A DNA stretch of 64,000 bases from Nocardioides luteus (GCF_000960475.2 NZ_JZDQ02000015.1:1-64000); one strand, 5' to 3'; shown: positions 1 to 8,879, counted from the stretch's first letter. The notes: generated by a model from the sequence alone, not told the origin. Made by a program: numbers and translations.

Positions 1-44
1 GTTGCTCCACCCGCCGCATCACTCACACCCCAGGGCGTATCGAA

Positions 45-67
45 AGGTCCCTGATGCTCAGGGACCT
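45..67 (+). terminator. Hairpin, probable terminator of a gene left of the window
   Basis: A perfect 10-bp stem (45-54 with 58-67) closes a 3-nt loop. No U-run follows. It lies before the first gene, so it probably ends a transcript that enters from outside the window. I see nothing else recognisable in 1-165. Confidence 0.45.
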
Positions 68-180
68 AAGACCCGCGATAGGCCCAGATGCGCCGGCAAT
101 TGGGCGATTCCCGTTGCACCGGTGTCCCCCGGGGGGCAAGGTGTGGGCACCCCACGTCATTGCTTCGAGGAGCCCACTGA

Positions 181-1014
181 ATGCCCAGCGTCCAGCTGTC
201 GGCCGGTCCGATCGATTACGAGGATACCGGCGGTGACGGCCCTGTCCTCGTGCTCCTCCACGGAGTGCCGATGGACGGCCGTCTGTGGCGTCGTGCCCTG
301 CCCTACCTCGGCGGGTTCCGGGTGATCCGGCCGACGCTGCCGCTCGGCGGTCACCGCAAGCCGATGAACCCCGACGCCGACCTCAGCCAGGTCGGCGTGG
401 CCAACATCCTCGGTGACTTCCTCGACGCGCTCGACCTCCACGACGTGACCCTGGTCCTCAATGACTGGGGCGGTGGCCAGTTCCTCATCAACGAGGACCG
501 CACCGACCGCATCGCGCGCTTGGCGCTGGTGGCGTGCGAGGCCTTCGACAACTACCCGCCGAAGGCGGCCAAGCCGCTGGCGGTGCTCTCGAAGGTGCCG
601 CCGTTGTTCACCGCGGGGCTGCAGCTGTTCCGCATGGCGAGCTTCCGGCAGGCGCGCTGGGGCTACGGCGGGATGTCGGTCGACAAGGACTACCACCTCT
701 ACGACGACCTCGTTCACGGCTGGTTCGCGCCGGCCCTGACCGACAAGGCGATCCGCCGCGACTTCATCAAGTTCGCGGGCGGTGCCCCGGGTCGCGACGA
801 GCTGCTCGAGCTCGCCGAGGGCCAGCGGAAGTTCACCAAGCCGGTGCTCGTGGTCTGGGCGGACCAGGACACGCTGATGCCCGCCGAGCACGGTCCGCGG
901 CTGGCCGGGCACTATCCCGACGCGCGCCTGGAGATCGTCAAGGACTCCGCCACGCTGGTGCCGATCGACCAGCCCGAGGTGCTCGCCGGGCTACTTCGTG
1001 CCTTCGTGGTCTAG
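181..1014 (+). CDS. Haloalkane dehalogenase-like alpha/beta hydrolase with altered catalytic His
   Basis: A 277-residue alpha/beta-hydrolase-fold protein. The oxyanion motif LLHGVPMDG is near residue 28. The nucleophile elbow reads LNDWGGG, with Asp95 where esterases have Ser, as in haloalkane and fluoroacetate dehalogenases. WADQD (residues 226-230) is the usual region after strand beta-7. Where the family has a catalytic His in a D-x-G-H-x-P-x-x-E-x-P-E context, this protein reads DSATLVPIDQPE, so the His appears to be Thr258. The substrate is unknown, and hydrolysis may be impaired or differ from classical dehalogenases. GAGGAG at 167-172 supports the ATG. The 3' end overlaps the convergent MFS gene by 24 bases. 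Confidence 0.85.
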   Translation: MPSVQLSAGPIDYEDTGGDGPVLVLLHGVPMDGRLWRRALPYLGGFRVIRPTLPLGGHRKPMNPDADLSQVGVANILGDFLDALDLHDVTLVLNDWGGGQFLINEDRTDRIARLALVACEAFDNYPPKAAKPLAVLSKVPPLFTAGLQLFRMASFRQARWGYGGMSVDKDYHLYDDLVHGWFAPALTDKAIRRDFIKFAGGAPGRDELLELAEGQRKFTKPVLVVWADQDTLMPAEHGPRLAGHYPDARLEIVKDSATLVPIDQPEVLAGLLRAFVV

Positions 1015-2313
1015 CAGCTCGCTCTCGGCGGGCGCGGTCCGGTTGACCCGGTAGGCGAGGAAGCTCGGCACGAGCAGCGCGCACAGCGCGATCCCGAGAA
1101 TGTTGAGCAGGCCGCCGCCGGTGGTCGCGATCGCGGTGCCGACCACGGCCGCCGCACCTCCGTGCAGGACGTCGGCCACTCGTGGGCCGCCCGCGACGAC
1201 CACCGTGAAGACCCCCTGCAGCCGGCCGCGTACGTTGTCGTCGGCCGCCGACTGCAGCATCGACATCCGGATGGCCGCCGAGGCCACGTCGGCCGCGCCG
1301 GCGACCATCATGAAGAGCACGCCGAGGGCCAGCATCAGGGGCGTGAGGTGGTCCGCGAAGGCGACGGTGAGCCCGAACAGGGTGATCCCGAGCGCCCAGA
1401 CGCCGATGCACCAGATGACCACGCGCCCCTGGGCCTCGATGCGGGAGACCCAGCCCGAGAAGATCCCGCCGATCACCGCGCCGGCCGGGATGGCCGCGAA
1501 GAGCAGCGCGAACGCGATCCCGCCCTCGGTGGGACCGCCGAAGGACTCGTGCGCGATCTGCGGGAACAGCGCCCGCGGCATCGCGAAGACCATCGCGATC
1601 AGGTCGACCACGAAACTCATCAGCAGCACCGGCTGGTGACGCAGGTAGGCGAAGCCGTCCCAGACCGACCGCAGCCCGGGCACCTTCGAGCCGGCGCCCT
1701 CGACGGGGATCCGGGGCAGCAGCACGACGGCGTAGAGGGTCGCGAAGAGGGTGACCGTGTCGATGGCGTACAGCCAGGTGAACCCGGTGAACGGCAGCAT
1801 CACGCCGGCGACCAGCGGGCCGGCGATCGCGCCGGCCTGGAAGACCGTCATGTTGAGCGAGTTGGCGGCCGGGAGCAGGTGGGCGGGCAGGATCTTCGGG
1901 AGCAGCGAGTTCCGGGTCGGCTGGTTGACCGCGAAGAAGGCCTGCTGCACCGAGAAGAGGCACAGCAGCGCCCACACGTTGGTGATCCCGAGCGCGGACT
2001 GGAGCCAGAAGAGCGCACTGGTGACGATCAGCCCGGTGGTCGAGACCATCAGGATCGTACGCCGGTCGAAGTGGTCCGCGAGCGCGCCGCCGTAGAGCCC
2101 GAAGACGATCAGCGGGACCAGTCCGAAGACGCCCGTCAGACCGACGTACGCCGACGAGCCGGTGTCCGCGTAGATCTGGGCCGGCACCGCGACCACGGTC
2201 AGCTGCGCGCCGATCATGGTGATGATCCCGGCGGTCCAGAGGCGCCGGAAGTGCGGCTCCTGGAGGGGGCGGGTGTCGGCGACGGCACCCCTGAGCCTGT
2301 CCGCGATGCTCAA
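991..2313 (-). CDS. MFS transporter, EntS-like (MFS_3) exporter
   Basis: A 440-residue integral membrane protein with about 12 hydrophobic segments. The N-terminal half carries the major-facilitator loop motif GALADHFDRRTIL near residue 76. The sequence resembles the MFS_3/EntS branch, which exports siderophores or drugs by proton antiport. Its substrate cannot be told from sequence. The first in-frame start is a TTG at 2313 with only a weak ribosome binding site, so the start is uncertain. The gene converges on the hydrolase gene, overlapping it by 24 bases. A short palindromic repeat (2337-2359) lies just upstream of its start. Confidence 0.85.
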   Translation of the reverse strand: MSIADRLRGAVADTRPLQEPHFRRLWTAGIITMIGAQLTVVAVPAQIYADTGSSAYVGLTGVFGLVPLIVFGLYGGALADHFDRRTILMVSTTGLIVTSALFWLQSALGITNVWALLCLFSVQQAFFAVNQPTRNSLLPKILPAHLLPAANSLNMTVFQAGAIAGPLVAGVMLPFTGFTWLYAIDTVTLFATLYAVVLLPRIPVEGAGSKVPGLRSVWDGFAYLRHQPVLLMSFVVDLIAMVFAMPRALFPQIAHESFGGPTEGGIAFALLFAAIPAGAVIGGIFSGWVSRIEAQGRVVIWCIGVWALGITLFGLTVAFADHLTPLMLALGVLFMMVAGAADVASAAIRMSMLQSAADDNVRGRLQGVFTVVVAGGPRVADVLHGGAAAVVGTAIATTGGGLLNILGIALCALLVPSFLAYRVNRTAPAESELLDHEGTK

Positions 2314-2336
2314 ATGCTGTTGATCCTGAGAGTCCG

Positions 2337-2359
2337 GTGGTCGAGCCTGTCGAGACCAC
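2337..2359. repeat. Short interspersed palindrome
   Basis: GTGGTC (2337-2342) and GACCAC (2354-2359) enclose a centre with two further TCGA words. This GGTCGAGCCTGTCGAGACC-type word is a frequent intergenic palindrome in Nocardioides-like and related actinobacterial genomes, from general knowledge. Only one copy of this exact word was seen in the window. Confidence 0.45.
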
Positions 2360-2404
2360 TGATGCTAAGCGAATCAATTTACCTGGAGAAATTCCGATGA
2401 GAGG

Positions 2405-2432
2405 TGTCGGATCGAGGTGTAGACGTTCGTAG
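2405..2432 (+). promoter_or_regulatory. ECF42-type promoter of the YCII-sigma operon
   Basis: TGTCGGATCG at 2405-2414 (-35 element) is followed by CGTTCGTAG at 2424-2432 (-10 element). Thirteen bases separate TGTCGG from CGTTCG. The same two elements with the same spacing recur at 4106-4133 before the second YCII gene. ECF42 sigma factors are reported to use a TGTCGA -35 and a CGA/TC -10, so both promoters are probably driven by the sigma factor encoded between them. Confidence 0.75.
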
Positions 2433-2483
2433 CAGGGGTGAGAGACGGTCACCGGGACCGTCCGGCACAGAGGAGTGATCACC

Positions 2484-2852
2484 ATGGTTCAGTACCTGAT
2501 GTCCGTGTGGGGCAGCGAAGAGGATCTCGAGAAGCCCTTCGGTGGCTATGAGTCCGAGGAGCAGATGCAGGCCTCGTTCGCCGCGACCGGAGCGTTCAAC
2601 CAGAAGCTCATGGACCAGGGCTACTTCGTCTTCGCGAACGGCCTCGACTCCCCGAAGACCGCGACCGTCGTCGACGGAACGGGTGACAAGCCGGTCTACA
2701 CCGACGGGCCCTACACCGAGGCGAAGGAGTTCATCGGTGGCTTCTGGGTCATCGACGTGCCCAACCTCGATGTCGCGCTCGAGCTCGCCGCGGAGGGCTC
2801 CGCGGCCTGCCTCGGCAAGGTCGAGGTCCGCCCGATGCACGGCGTCGAGTGA
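2484..2852 (+). CDS. YCII-related (DGPF) protein, first copy
   Basis: A 122-residue YCII/DGPF-domain protein with a ferredoxin-like fold. The family signature is visible as VYTDGPYTEAKEFIGGFWVI near residues 71-90. DGPF proteins are the standard genomic partners of ECF42 sigma factors, but their biochemical activity is unknown. The ATG at 2484 is preferred over an in-frame GTG at 2475 because AGGAG (2471-2475) sits 8 bases before the ATG and would overlap the GTG. The stop overlaps the sigma factor start by 4 bases, which suggests translational coupling. An ECF42-type promoter lies 52 bases upstream. Confidence 0.9.
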   Translation: MVQYLMSVWGSEEDLEKPFGGYESEEQMQASFAATGAFNQKLMDQGYFVFANGLDSPKTATVVDGTGDKPVYTDGPYTEAKEFIGGFWVIDVPNLDVALELAAEGSAACLGKVEVRPMHGVE

Positions 2853-4087
2853 CCGACGTCGACGAGGCGATCACCCGGGCCCACCACGAGGAGTGGGCTC
2901 GGGTGGTCGCCAGTCTGACCCGCCGTTTCGGCGACCTCGACATCGCCGAGGACGCCGCGGCCGAGGCGTTCGCGGTCGCCGTCGAGCGCTGGCCGCTCGA
3001 CGGCGTACCACCTAACCCGGGCGCGTGGCTCACCACCACCGCCAACCGCCGCGCGATCGACCGGATCCGCCGCGAGTCCAAGCGTGACGACAAGCAGAAG
3101 GAGGCCGTCGCGATGCACGATGACACCCCGCACGAGCCTCTCGGCGCGATCGAGGACGACCGGCTGCGGCTGCTGTTCACCTGCTGCCACCCCGCGCTCG
3201 CGCCCGAGGCGCGGATCGCGCTGACGCTGCGGATGGTCGGCGGTCTGACCGTGCCCGAGATCGCCAAGGCGTTCCTGGTCCAGGAGACCACGATGGGCCA
3301 GCGGATCACCCGCGCGAAGAACAAGATCAAGGCCGCCCACATCCCCTATCGGGTCCCGGAGGCGGCCGATCTCCCCGAGCGGGTCTCGGGTGTCCTGGCG
3401 GTCCTCTTCCTGGTCTTCAACGAGGGCTACCTCTCCTCCGGCGACCACGAGAACGCCGTACGCAGCGACCTGACCCTCGAGGCCATCCGGCTGACCCGCC
3501 TGGTCCGTGCCCTGCTCCCGGACGACGGCGAGGTCGCCGGCCTGCTGGCCCTGATGCTGCTGATCGAGGCGCGGCGTACGGCTCGGGTCTCGGCGACCGG
3601 CGAGCTGGTGCGACTCGACGAGCAGGACCGCGGCTCCTGGGACCTCGCGCTGATCGCCGAGGGCCATGCGCTGGTGCGCGAGCGGCTCGCCGTCGTCGCC
3701 AACGGTGGCCCGGGGCCCGGGCGCTACCAGATCCTGGCGGCCATCAACGCCGTCCACACCTCGGTGCGGGACGCCCGCGACACCGACTGGTCCCAGATCG
3801 TCGCGCTCTACGACCAGATGATCCGGGTCGACGCCTCGCCGATCGTGCGGCTCAACCGGGCCATCGCCGTCGCCGAGCTGGACGGCCCCGAGGTCGCCCT
3901 CGCCGAGATCGACCGGCTCGACCTGGACGACTACCACGCCTTCCACGCCACCCGGGCCGACCTGCTGCGGCGGCTGGGGCGCAGCGGCGAGTCGCGCGCG
4001 GCGTACGACCGGGCCATCGAGCTCGCCGAGAACGCGGCCGAGGTCGCGCTGCTGACCAGGCGCAGGGACCAGCTCGGACGAATCTGA
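2849..4087 (+). CDS. ECF42-type RNA polymerase sigma factor
   Basis: A 412-residue ECF sigma factor. Residues 1-90 form region 2, with NRRAIDRIRRE as region 2.4. Residues 115-170 form region 4 (GGLTVPEIAKAFLV, then TTMGQRITRAKNKI). A long helical C-terminal extension (about 180-412), TPR-like at its end, carries FNEGY and replaces the anti-sigma control of other ECF groups. This architecture with DGPF/YCII neighbours defines group ECF42. No anti-sigma gene is adjacent. The GTG start overlaps the preceding stop (GTGA). It probably transcribes its own operon and the next YCII gene from the two matching promoters. The inducing signal is unknown. Confidence 0.92.
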   Translation: MTDVDEAITRAHHEEWARVVASLTRRFGDLDIAEDAAAEAFAVAVERWPLDGVPPNPGAWLTTTANRRAIDRIRRESKRDDKQKEAVAMHDDTPHEPLGAIEDDRLRLLFTCCHPALAPEARIALTLRMVGGLTVPEIAKAFLVQETTMGQRITRAKNKIKAAHIPYRVPEAADLPERVSGVLAVLFLVFNEGYLSSGDHENAVRSDLTLEAIRLTRLVRALLPDDGEVAGLLALMLLIEARRTARVSATGELVRLDEQDRGSWDLALIAEGHALVRERLAVVANGGPGPGRYQILAAINAVHTSVRDARDTDWSQIVALYDQMIRVDASPIVRLNRAIAVAELDGPEVALAEIDRLDLDDYHAFHATRADLLRRLGRSGESRAAYDRAIELAENAAEVALLTRRRDQLGRI

Positions 4088-4105
4088 GGAATTTTCGCCC
4101 GACCC

Positions 4106-4133
4106 TGTCGGATCGGGGCCGGGGCGTTCGTAG
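4106..4133 (+). promoter_or_regulatory. ECF42-type promoter of the second YCII gene
   Basis: TGTCGGATCG at 4106-4115 and CGTTCGTAG at 4125-4133 match the elements at 2405-2432 exactly, with the same spacing. The bases between them differ, so this looks like promoter conservation rather than a recent duplication. Confidence 0.75.
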
Positions 4134-4193
4134 AGGAAGTGAGCGGCGGTCACCCGACCGCCCTGAAACGAATCCCGAGACGAGGAGAGACGA

Positions 4194-4559
4194 ATGCCGG
4201 AATACATCATCGCGTTCAACGACGAGTGGGTCGCCGAGCACACGCTGGAGCAGCTGCGCCACAAGCGCGACACCTCGATGGCCGTGACCAAGGAGATGAA
4301 GGACGCCGGGGTCTTCGTCTACGGCAACGGCGGGATCGACGCCTCGACCGCTCTGTTCAGCGTCGAGCTCGGTGCCGACGGCGAGCCCGTCTTCACCGAC
4401 GGCCCGTACGTCGAGACCAAGGAGCACCTCGGCGGCTTCTTCGTCATCGACGTGCCTGACGACGACGCGGCGCGCTACTGGGCCGGCCGGATGTCGGTCG
4501 CGCTCGACTGGCCGCAGGAGGTGCACCGTTTCCCGAACATGGACCGCTTCGACGATTAG
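4194..4559 (+). CDS. YCII-related (DGPF) protein, second copy
   Basis: A 121-residue YCII/DGPF-domain protein. The signature VFTDGPYVETKEHLGGFFVI spans about residues 64-83. It is a divergent paralogue of the protein at 2484-2852. GAGGAGAG ends about 5 bases before the ATG and gives a good ribosome binding site. It has its own ECF42-type promoter 60 bases upstream, so it is probably a separate member of the same regulon. Enzymatic function unknown. Confidence 0.9.
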   Translation: MPEYIIAFNDEWVAEHTLEQLRHKRDTSMAVTKEMKDAGVFVYGNGGIDASTALFSVELGADGEPVFTDGPYVETKEHLGGFFVIDVPDDDAARYWAGRMSVALDWPQEVHRFPNMDRFDD

Positions 4560-4641
4560 GGCGACCTGGATCGGAGCCCTGGCGGATGCCCGCTAGGGTA
4601 CGTCCGCTGTGCTCGTTCGAGCCCGTTCCCTAGGAGTTTGG

Positions 4642-5454
4642 TTGCCTCATCACGGTGGTCGTCGGACCCATCTTCTCAGCCTGTTGATCACCGGACTGCT
4701 CGGTGCTGGCCTGCTGGCCGCCCAGCCTGCGCAGGCCAACACCGCGCCCCGGATCACGAAGGCGGTGGTCACCACCTGGCTGCCCGCCAAGACGACCGGG
4801 ATCATCCAGTGGAACCCCGCCTTCACCTACGCAGCCAGCGACGACGCGGGCATCGCCGGCTACCAGGTGCAGGTCAAGGTCGCGCCGCGGAGCAGCTCGC
4901 CGACCGAGGTCGCGAAGATGAGCGCGGCGAGCTACGTCTGGCGCGCCGACGGGTCCAGCACCTGGCTCTACCCGTCGCGTACGTCGGTCACGACCACCCT
5001 GGAGTCGGGCGGTGTCGGGTGTTTCCGGGTCCGTGCCAAGGACGCCGCCGGGCTGACCTCGGCCTGGAGCGGCTGGCACTGCTCGCACGCGCCGATGCTC
5101 GCCGGCGAGACGTTCTCCTGGTGCTGCCAGCCCAACCTGGTCTCCAAGCTCAACCTGGACGGCAGCTCCGACGGTCCGGACGTCGTCTACGTCTCGACGC
5201 GCTACGGGAAGCAGCGCTCCAACGGTGCCTACTGTGCGAAGGGTGCCCGGCTCCGTGTCCGCACGGGGCCGCACCAGGGCAGGATGACCGTCCTGCTCGG
5301 CTCGACGAAGATCGGCACGGTCAACGCCTGGTCGAGCACGGTCGGCTGGAAGTGGGCCTCCGTCCGGGGCACCACCACCGCCTGCGGACGGCTGTGGCTG
5401 GTCCCGCTGACGGCTGCGCCGGTGCAGATGACGAGGAACTACATCCTCTACTGA
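4642..5454 (+). CDS. Secreted protein with fibronectin-III-like region
   Basis: About 270 residues. A classical signal peptide is visible: RR followed by LLSLLITGLLGAGLLAAQ and a cleavage site at AQA-N. The mature part has a beta-rich stretch (GVGCFRVRAKDAAGLTSAWS) resembling a fibronectin-III or bacterial Ig-like domain. Several Cys residues (GCF, WHC, WCC, AYC, TAC) suggest disulfides. No catalytic motif is recognised and the function is unknown. I chose TTG 4642 because AGGAG lies at 4632-4636. An in-frame GTG at 4609, 9 bases after a TAGGGT -10 box (4594-4599), is the alternative leaderless start. Confidence 0.7.
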   Translation: MPHHGGRRTHLLSLLITGLLGAGLLAAQPAQANTAPRITKAVVTTWLPAKTTGIIQWNPAFTYAASDDAGIAGYQVQVKVAPRSSSPTEVAKMSAASYVWRADGSSTWLYPSRTSVTTTLESGGVGCFRVRAKDAAGLTSAWSGWHCSHAPMLAGETFSWCCQPNLVSKLNLDGSSDGPDVVYVSTRYGKQRSNGAYCAKGARLRVRTGPHQGRMTVLLGSTKIGTVNAWSSTVGWKWASVRGTTTACGRLWLVPLTAAPVQMTRNYILY

Positions 5455-5477
5455 CGAGGTCGTGGCAGGCTTGCGGC

Positions 5478-7409
5478 ATGAGTACGCCTGAGCCGCTTGC
5501 CCTGCCCGACACCGAGGCCGCGGAGGCCTGGGTCAAGGAGCGTACGTCGGCGACGCTGACGCACGTGCGCGAGCTGGCCGAGCGGCTGCGCACCGCGCCG
5601 CCGAGCCAGGCGCTCGAGGTGCTGAAGGCCTGGGACCAGCTCTCGCTCGAGCTCGGCTCGCTCGGCGGGCTGGCCGGGCTGCTCGCCAACGTGCACCCCG
5701 TCGAGGCGGTCCGCACCGCCTGCGAGGACACCGAGGTCGAGGTCGACCGGCTGCGCACCGAGCTCACCCAGGACCAGGCCCTCTACCGCGTCTTCGCCGA
5801 CCTCCCCGAGGAGCAGACCGCGGCGCTCGACCCGCTCGCGGCCCGGCTTCTCGAGAAGACGCTGCAGGACTTCACCCGCGCCGGTGTCGACCGTGACGAC
5901 GCGACCCGGTCCCGGCTCACCGAGATCAACGAACGGCTCACCGAGCTCAACCTCGAGTTCTCCCGCGTGACCCGGGACGACGTACGCATCACCACGGCCA
6001 CGCCCGAACAGCTGGACGGGATGCCGGCCGACTGGCTGGAGGCGCACCCGGTCAACGACAAGGGGCTCGTGGAGATCACCACCGACTACCCCGACGCGCT
6101 TCCGGCCCGGATGTTCGTGAAGGACCCGGCGATCCGTCGCGCCGTCACAGTGGCCGGGCTCGAGCGCGGCTGGCCGCACAACGACGCGGTCCTGAAGGAG
6201 ATGTTCGCGCTGCGTCACGAGCTGGCCACGCTGGTCGGCTACGAGGACTGGCCGGCCTTCGACGCCGCGGTGAAGATGATCGGCGAGGGGTCGGCGATCC
6301 CGGAGTTCATCGACCGGATCGCTGCAGCGGCCGAAGGCCGGATGAAGCGTGACCTCGAGGTGCTCCTCGACCGCTATGACCGCGACGTCCCTGGGGCCAG
6401 CGCGGTCTCCGCGGCCGACGCGCTCTACTACGAGGAGCTGGTCCGCCAGGAGAAGTACGACGTCGACAGCCAGGTGGTGCGTACCTACTTCGACTTCGCG
6501 AAGGTGCACCAGGGGCTGCTGGACGTCACCGGACGCCTCTTCGGGCTGCGCTACGAGCCGGTCTCCGACGTGGTCACCTGGCACGAGGACGTCAGCGTCT
6601 TCGACGTCTACCCGCACGACGGCGACGAGCGCCTCGGCCGGATCCACCTCGATCTCCACCCCCGCGAGGGCAAGTACAAGCACGCCGCGCAGTTCGACCT
6701 CGCCACCGGGGTGAAGGGCCGCCAGCTGCCCGAGGGCGTGCTGGTCTGCAACTTCTCCCGCGGTCTGATGGAGCACGACCACGTGGTGACGCTCTTCCAC
6801 GAGTTCGGCCACCTGATCCACCACGTGCTCGGCGGGCAGGGCGAGTGGGCGCGGTTCTCCGGGGTCGCGACGGAGTGGGACTTCGTCGAGGCGCCCAGCC
6901 AGATGCTCGAGGAGTGGGCCTGGGACGCCGAGGTGCTCCAGACCTTCGCCACCAACGAGGCGGGCGAGCCGATCCCGGCCGACCTGGTGGCGCGGATGCG
7001 GGCGGCGGACGACTTCGGCAAGGGCTACCACGCGCGGCAGCAGATGTTCTACGCCGCCATCTCCTACTGGTTCCACAAGGAGCAGCCCGAGGACCTCACC
7101 AAGCGGCTGCAGGAGCTGCAGGCGGCGTACTCGCCCTATCCCTACCTCGACGGCACCCACTTCTTCGCCAACTTCGGCCACCTGGGCGGCTACTCGTCGG
7201 CCTACTACACCTACATGTGGTCGCTGGTCATCGCGAAGGACCTGTTCAGCGCCTTCGACCGGGACGACCTGTTCGCCCCCGAGGTGGCCGGACGCTACCG
7301 CGACCTGGTGCTCGCCCGCGGCGGAGAGAAGGACGCCGCCGATCTGGTCGCCGACTTCCTCGGCCGGCCCTACTCCTTCGATGCGTACGCGACCTGGCTG
7401 GTCTCGTAG
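5478..7409 (+). CDS. M3-family zinc metallopeptidase (oligopeptidase)
   Basis: A 643-residue thimet-oligopeptidase-type enzyme. The zinc motif is TLFHEFGHLIHH, with His441, Glu442 and His445. The third ligand lies in DFVEAPSQMLEEW about 27 residues on. The C-terminal HLGGYSSAYYTYMWS is the family's substrate-binding segment. Length is typical for cytoplasmic M3 peptidases, which degrade short peptides. No signal peptide. The start is ATG 5478 (MSTPEPLALP). The open frame continues upstream into the secreted-protein gene, but that part is only the shadow of another frame. No clear ribosome binding site is visible. Confidence 0.9.
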   Translation: MSTPEPLALPDTEAAEAWVKERTSATLTHVRELAERLRTAPPSQALEVLKAWDQLSLELGSLGGLAGLLANVHPVEAVRTACEDTEVEVDRLRTELTQDQALYRVFADLPEEQTAALDPLAARLLEKTLQDFTRAGVDRDDATRSRLTEINERLTELNLEFSRVTRDDVRITTATPEQLDGMPADWLEAHPVNDKGLVEITTDYPDALPARMFVKDPAIRRAVTVAGLERGWPHNDAVLKEMFALRHELATLVGYEDWPAFDAAVKMIGEGSAIPEFIDRIAAAAEGRMKRDLEVLLDRYDRDVPGASAVSAADALYYEELVRQEKYDVDSQVVRTYFDFAKVHQGLLDVTGRLFGLRYEPVSDVVTWHEDVSVFDVYPHDGDERLGRIHLDLHPREGKYKHAAQFDLATGVKGRQLPEGVLVCNFSRGLMEHDHVVTLFHEFGHLIHHVLGGQGEWARFSGVATEWDFVEAPSQMLEEWAWDAEVLQTFATNEAGEPIPADLVARMRAADDFGKGYHARQQMFYAAISYWFHKEQPEDLTKRLQELQAAYSPYPYLDGTHFFANFGHLGGYSSAYYTYMWSLVIAKDLFSAFDRDDLFAPEVAGRYRDLVLARGGEKDAADLVADFLGRPYSFDAYATWLVS

Positions 7410-7610
7410 ATCGCGTTTCGGTGCGTTCGTGACAGGAAGCGCCGAATTGTAAATCCTTTGCTGATTTGCGTCCGCTGGAGCGCCAAACTTGCTTCACGGC
7501 TCCATCTGGACGAACGTCTCTGGAAGCAGAGGTGCCTGTTGCGCGCATCACTCGGGCTGCTCGTCGATCTCAGGCACCTTCTCAACAAACCCTATTGAGG
7601 GGAGAGACAA

Positions 7611-8879
7611 ATGGATGCCGTGAAGGACATCGACTGGGTGGCTCTCGGGGGCAAAGTGCTCGCCGCGATCGTCATCATCCTGGTCACGTGGATCATCGCG
7701 AAGATCGTCGCTTGGGCGTTCGCGAAGCTGACCTCGAAGATCCCGTTCCTCCAGAAGGCTGGAAATGACGGGGACACCATCGGCAAGAGCCTCGGTTCAG
7801 TAGCCGGTCTGCTGGTGTGGCTCTTCGGTCTGATCGCGCTGCTGGACCTGTTCGAGCTCAGCGCTGTGCTGACGCCGATCCAGGGCCTGCTCGACGGGGT
7901 GCTGGGCTTCCTGCCCAACCTCATCGGCGCGGTCTTCGTCTTCGTTGTCGGCGCGCTCGTCGCCAAGGTCGTCCGCCAGCTCGTCGAGACCGCGCTCGGT
8001 GCGGTCCCGTTCGACAAGTGGATCGGCAGTGGCAGCAAGCTCTCCGGCCGTGTTGACGCGACCGTGGGTGTCGACGACGACGCCGACCCGTACGCTGCAC
8101 CGGCGGCGCCCGCCGGCACTGCCGCGCAGATCGTCAAGGTCATCGGTCTCGTGCTCTACGCGATCATCATGATCGTGGTGGCCATCGCCGCTCTGCAGAT
8201 CCTTGGGATCAGCTCCATCTCGGAGCCCGCCGAGGGCATGCTCAACATGATCCTGGCCGCTATCCCGAAGCTCATCGCCGCCGCGATCCTGCTCGGCATC
8301 GGCGTGCTCATCGCCCGCTTCGCCGCCGACATCCTGGGCCAGATCATCGACGGTCTCGGCTTCGACAACGCGCTGCGTTCGATGGACGTGCTGCCCGCCG
8401 GCCAGAGCGCCACCCCGGCGATCACCAAGGTGATCCAGATCGGCATCGTGCTCTTCTTCGCCGTGATGGCGGCGCAGATGCTGGAGTTCCCGCAGATCAC
8501 CGCGTTCATCAGCGAGGTGCTCGAGCTCGGTGGCAAGGTCATCTTCGGTGGCGCGATCATCGCCGCCGGTGTCGTGATCGCCGGTGTCATCGCGAAGCTC
8601 GTGCCCGGGTCGGCCTCGCAGATCCTGAAGTACGCCACGATCGTGCTGTTCGTCGCGATCGGGCTGAAGTTCATGGGTCTGGCCGACTCGATCATCAACC
8701 TCGGCTTCGGTGCCGTGGTCGTCGGTGGTGCCGCTGCCGCGGCGCTCGCCTTCGGTCTCGGTGGTCGCGACGCTGCCGCCCGGCAGCTGGAGAGGCTCCA
8801 GGCGGAGGGTGGTGGCACCCGTTCGGCTGCCGCGCCGACCGCTCAGAACCCGACGCCGCCGCCGACGCCAGGCGTCTGA
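7611..8879 (+). CDS. TM-helix repeat membrane protein related to MscS channels
   Basis: A 422-residue very hydrophobic protein with two similar halves. Each half has long amphipathic TM segments (about 12-34, 58-80 and 95-125, then 180-205, 225-255, 280-300, 315-340 and 350-390). This matches the conserved TM_helix family, often called mechanosensitive-channel-like, but no MscS beta domain is present. Ion conduction is therefore an inference. The C-terminal tail is Thr/Pro-rich and probably cytoplasmic. GGGGAGAG 7 bases before the ATG is a strong ribosome binding site. A strong hairpin terminator follows. The 200 bases upstream (7410-7610) hold no other gene. Confidence 0.8.
   Translation: MDAVKDIDWVALGGKVLAAIVIILVTWIIAKIVAWAFAKLTSKIPFLQKAGNDGDTIGKSLGSVAGLLVWLFGLIALLDLFELSAVLTPIQGLLDGVLGFLPNLIGAVFVFVVGALVAKVVRQLVETALGAVPFDKWIGSGSKLSGRVDATVGVDDDADPYAAPAAPAGTAAQIVKVIGLVLYAIIMIVVAIAALQILGISSISEPAEGMLNMILAAIPKLIAAAILLGIGVLIARFAADILGQIIDGLGFDNALRSMDVLPAGQSATPAITKVIQIGIVLFFAVMAAQMLEFPQITAFISEVLELGGKVIFGGAIIAAGVVIAGVIAKLVPGSASQILKYATIVLFVAIGLKFMGLADSIINLGFGAVVVGGAAAAALAFGLGGRDAAARQLERLQAEGGGTRSAAAPTAQNPTPPPTPGV

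Noticed and set aside
2849..4559. Anti-sigma factor gene beside the ECF gene
   Set aside because: No membrane or zinc-type anti-sigma protein is encoded. ECF42 proteins rely on their C-terminal extension.
4638..5477. Upstream extension of the M3 peptidase frame
   Set aside because: It overlaps the secreted-protein gene in another frame and shows no peptidase-like sequence. The peptidase starts at 5478.
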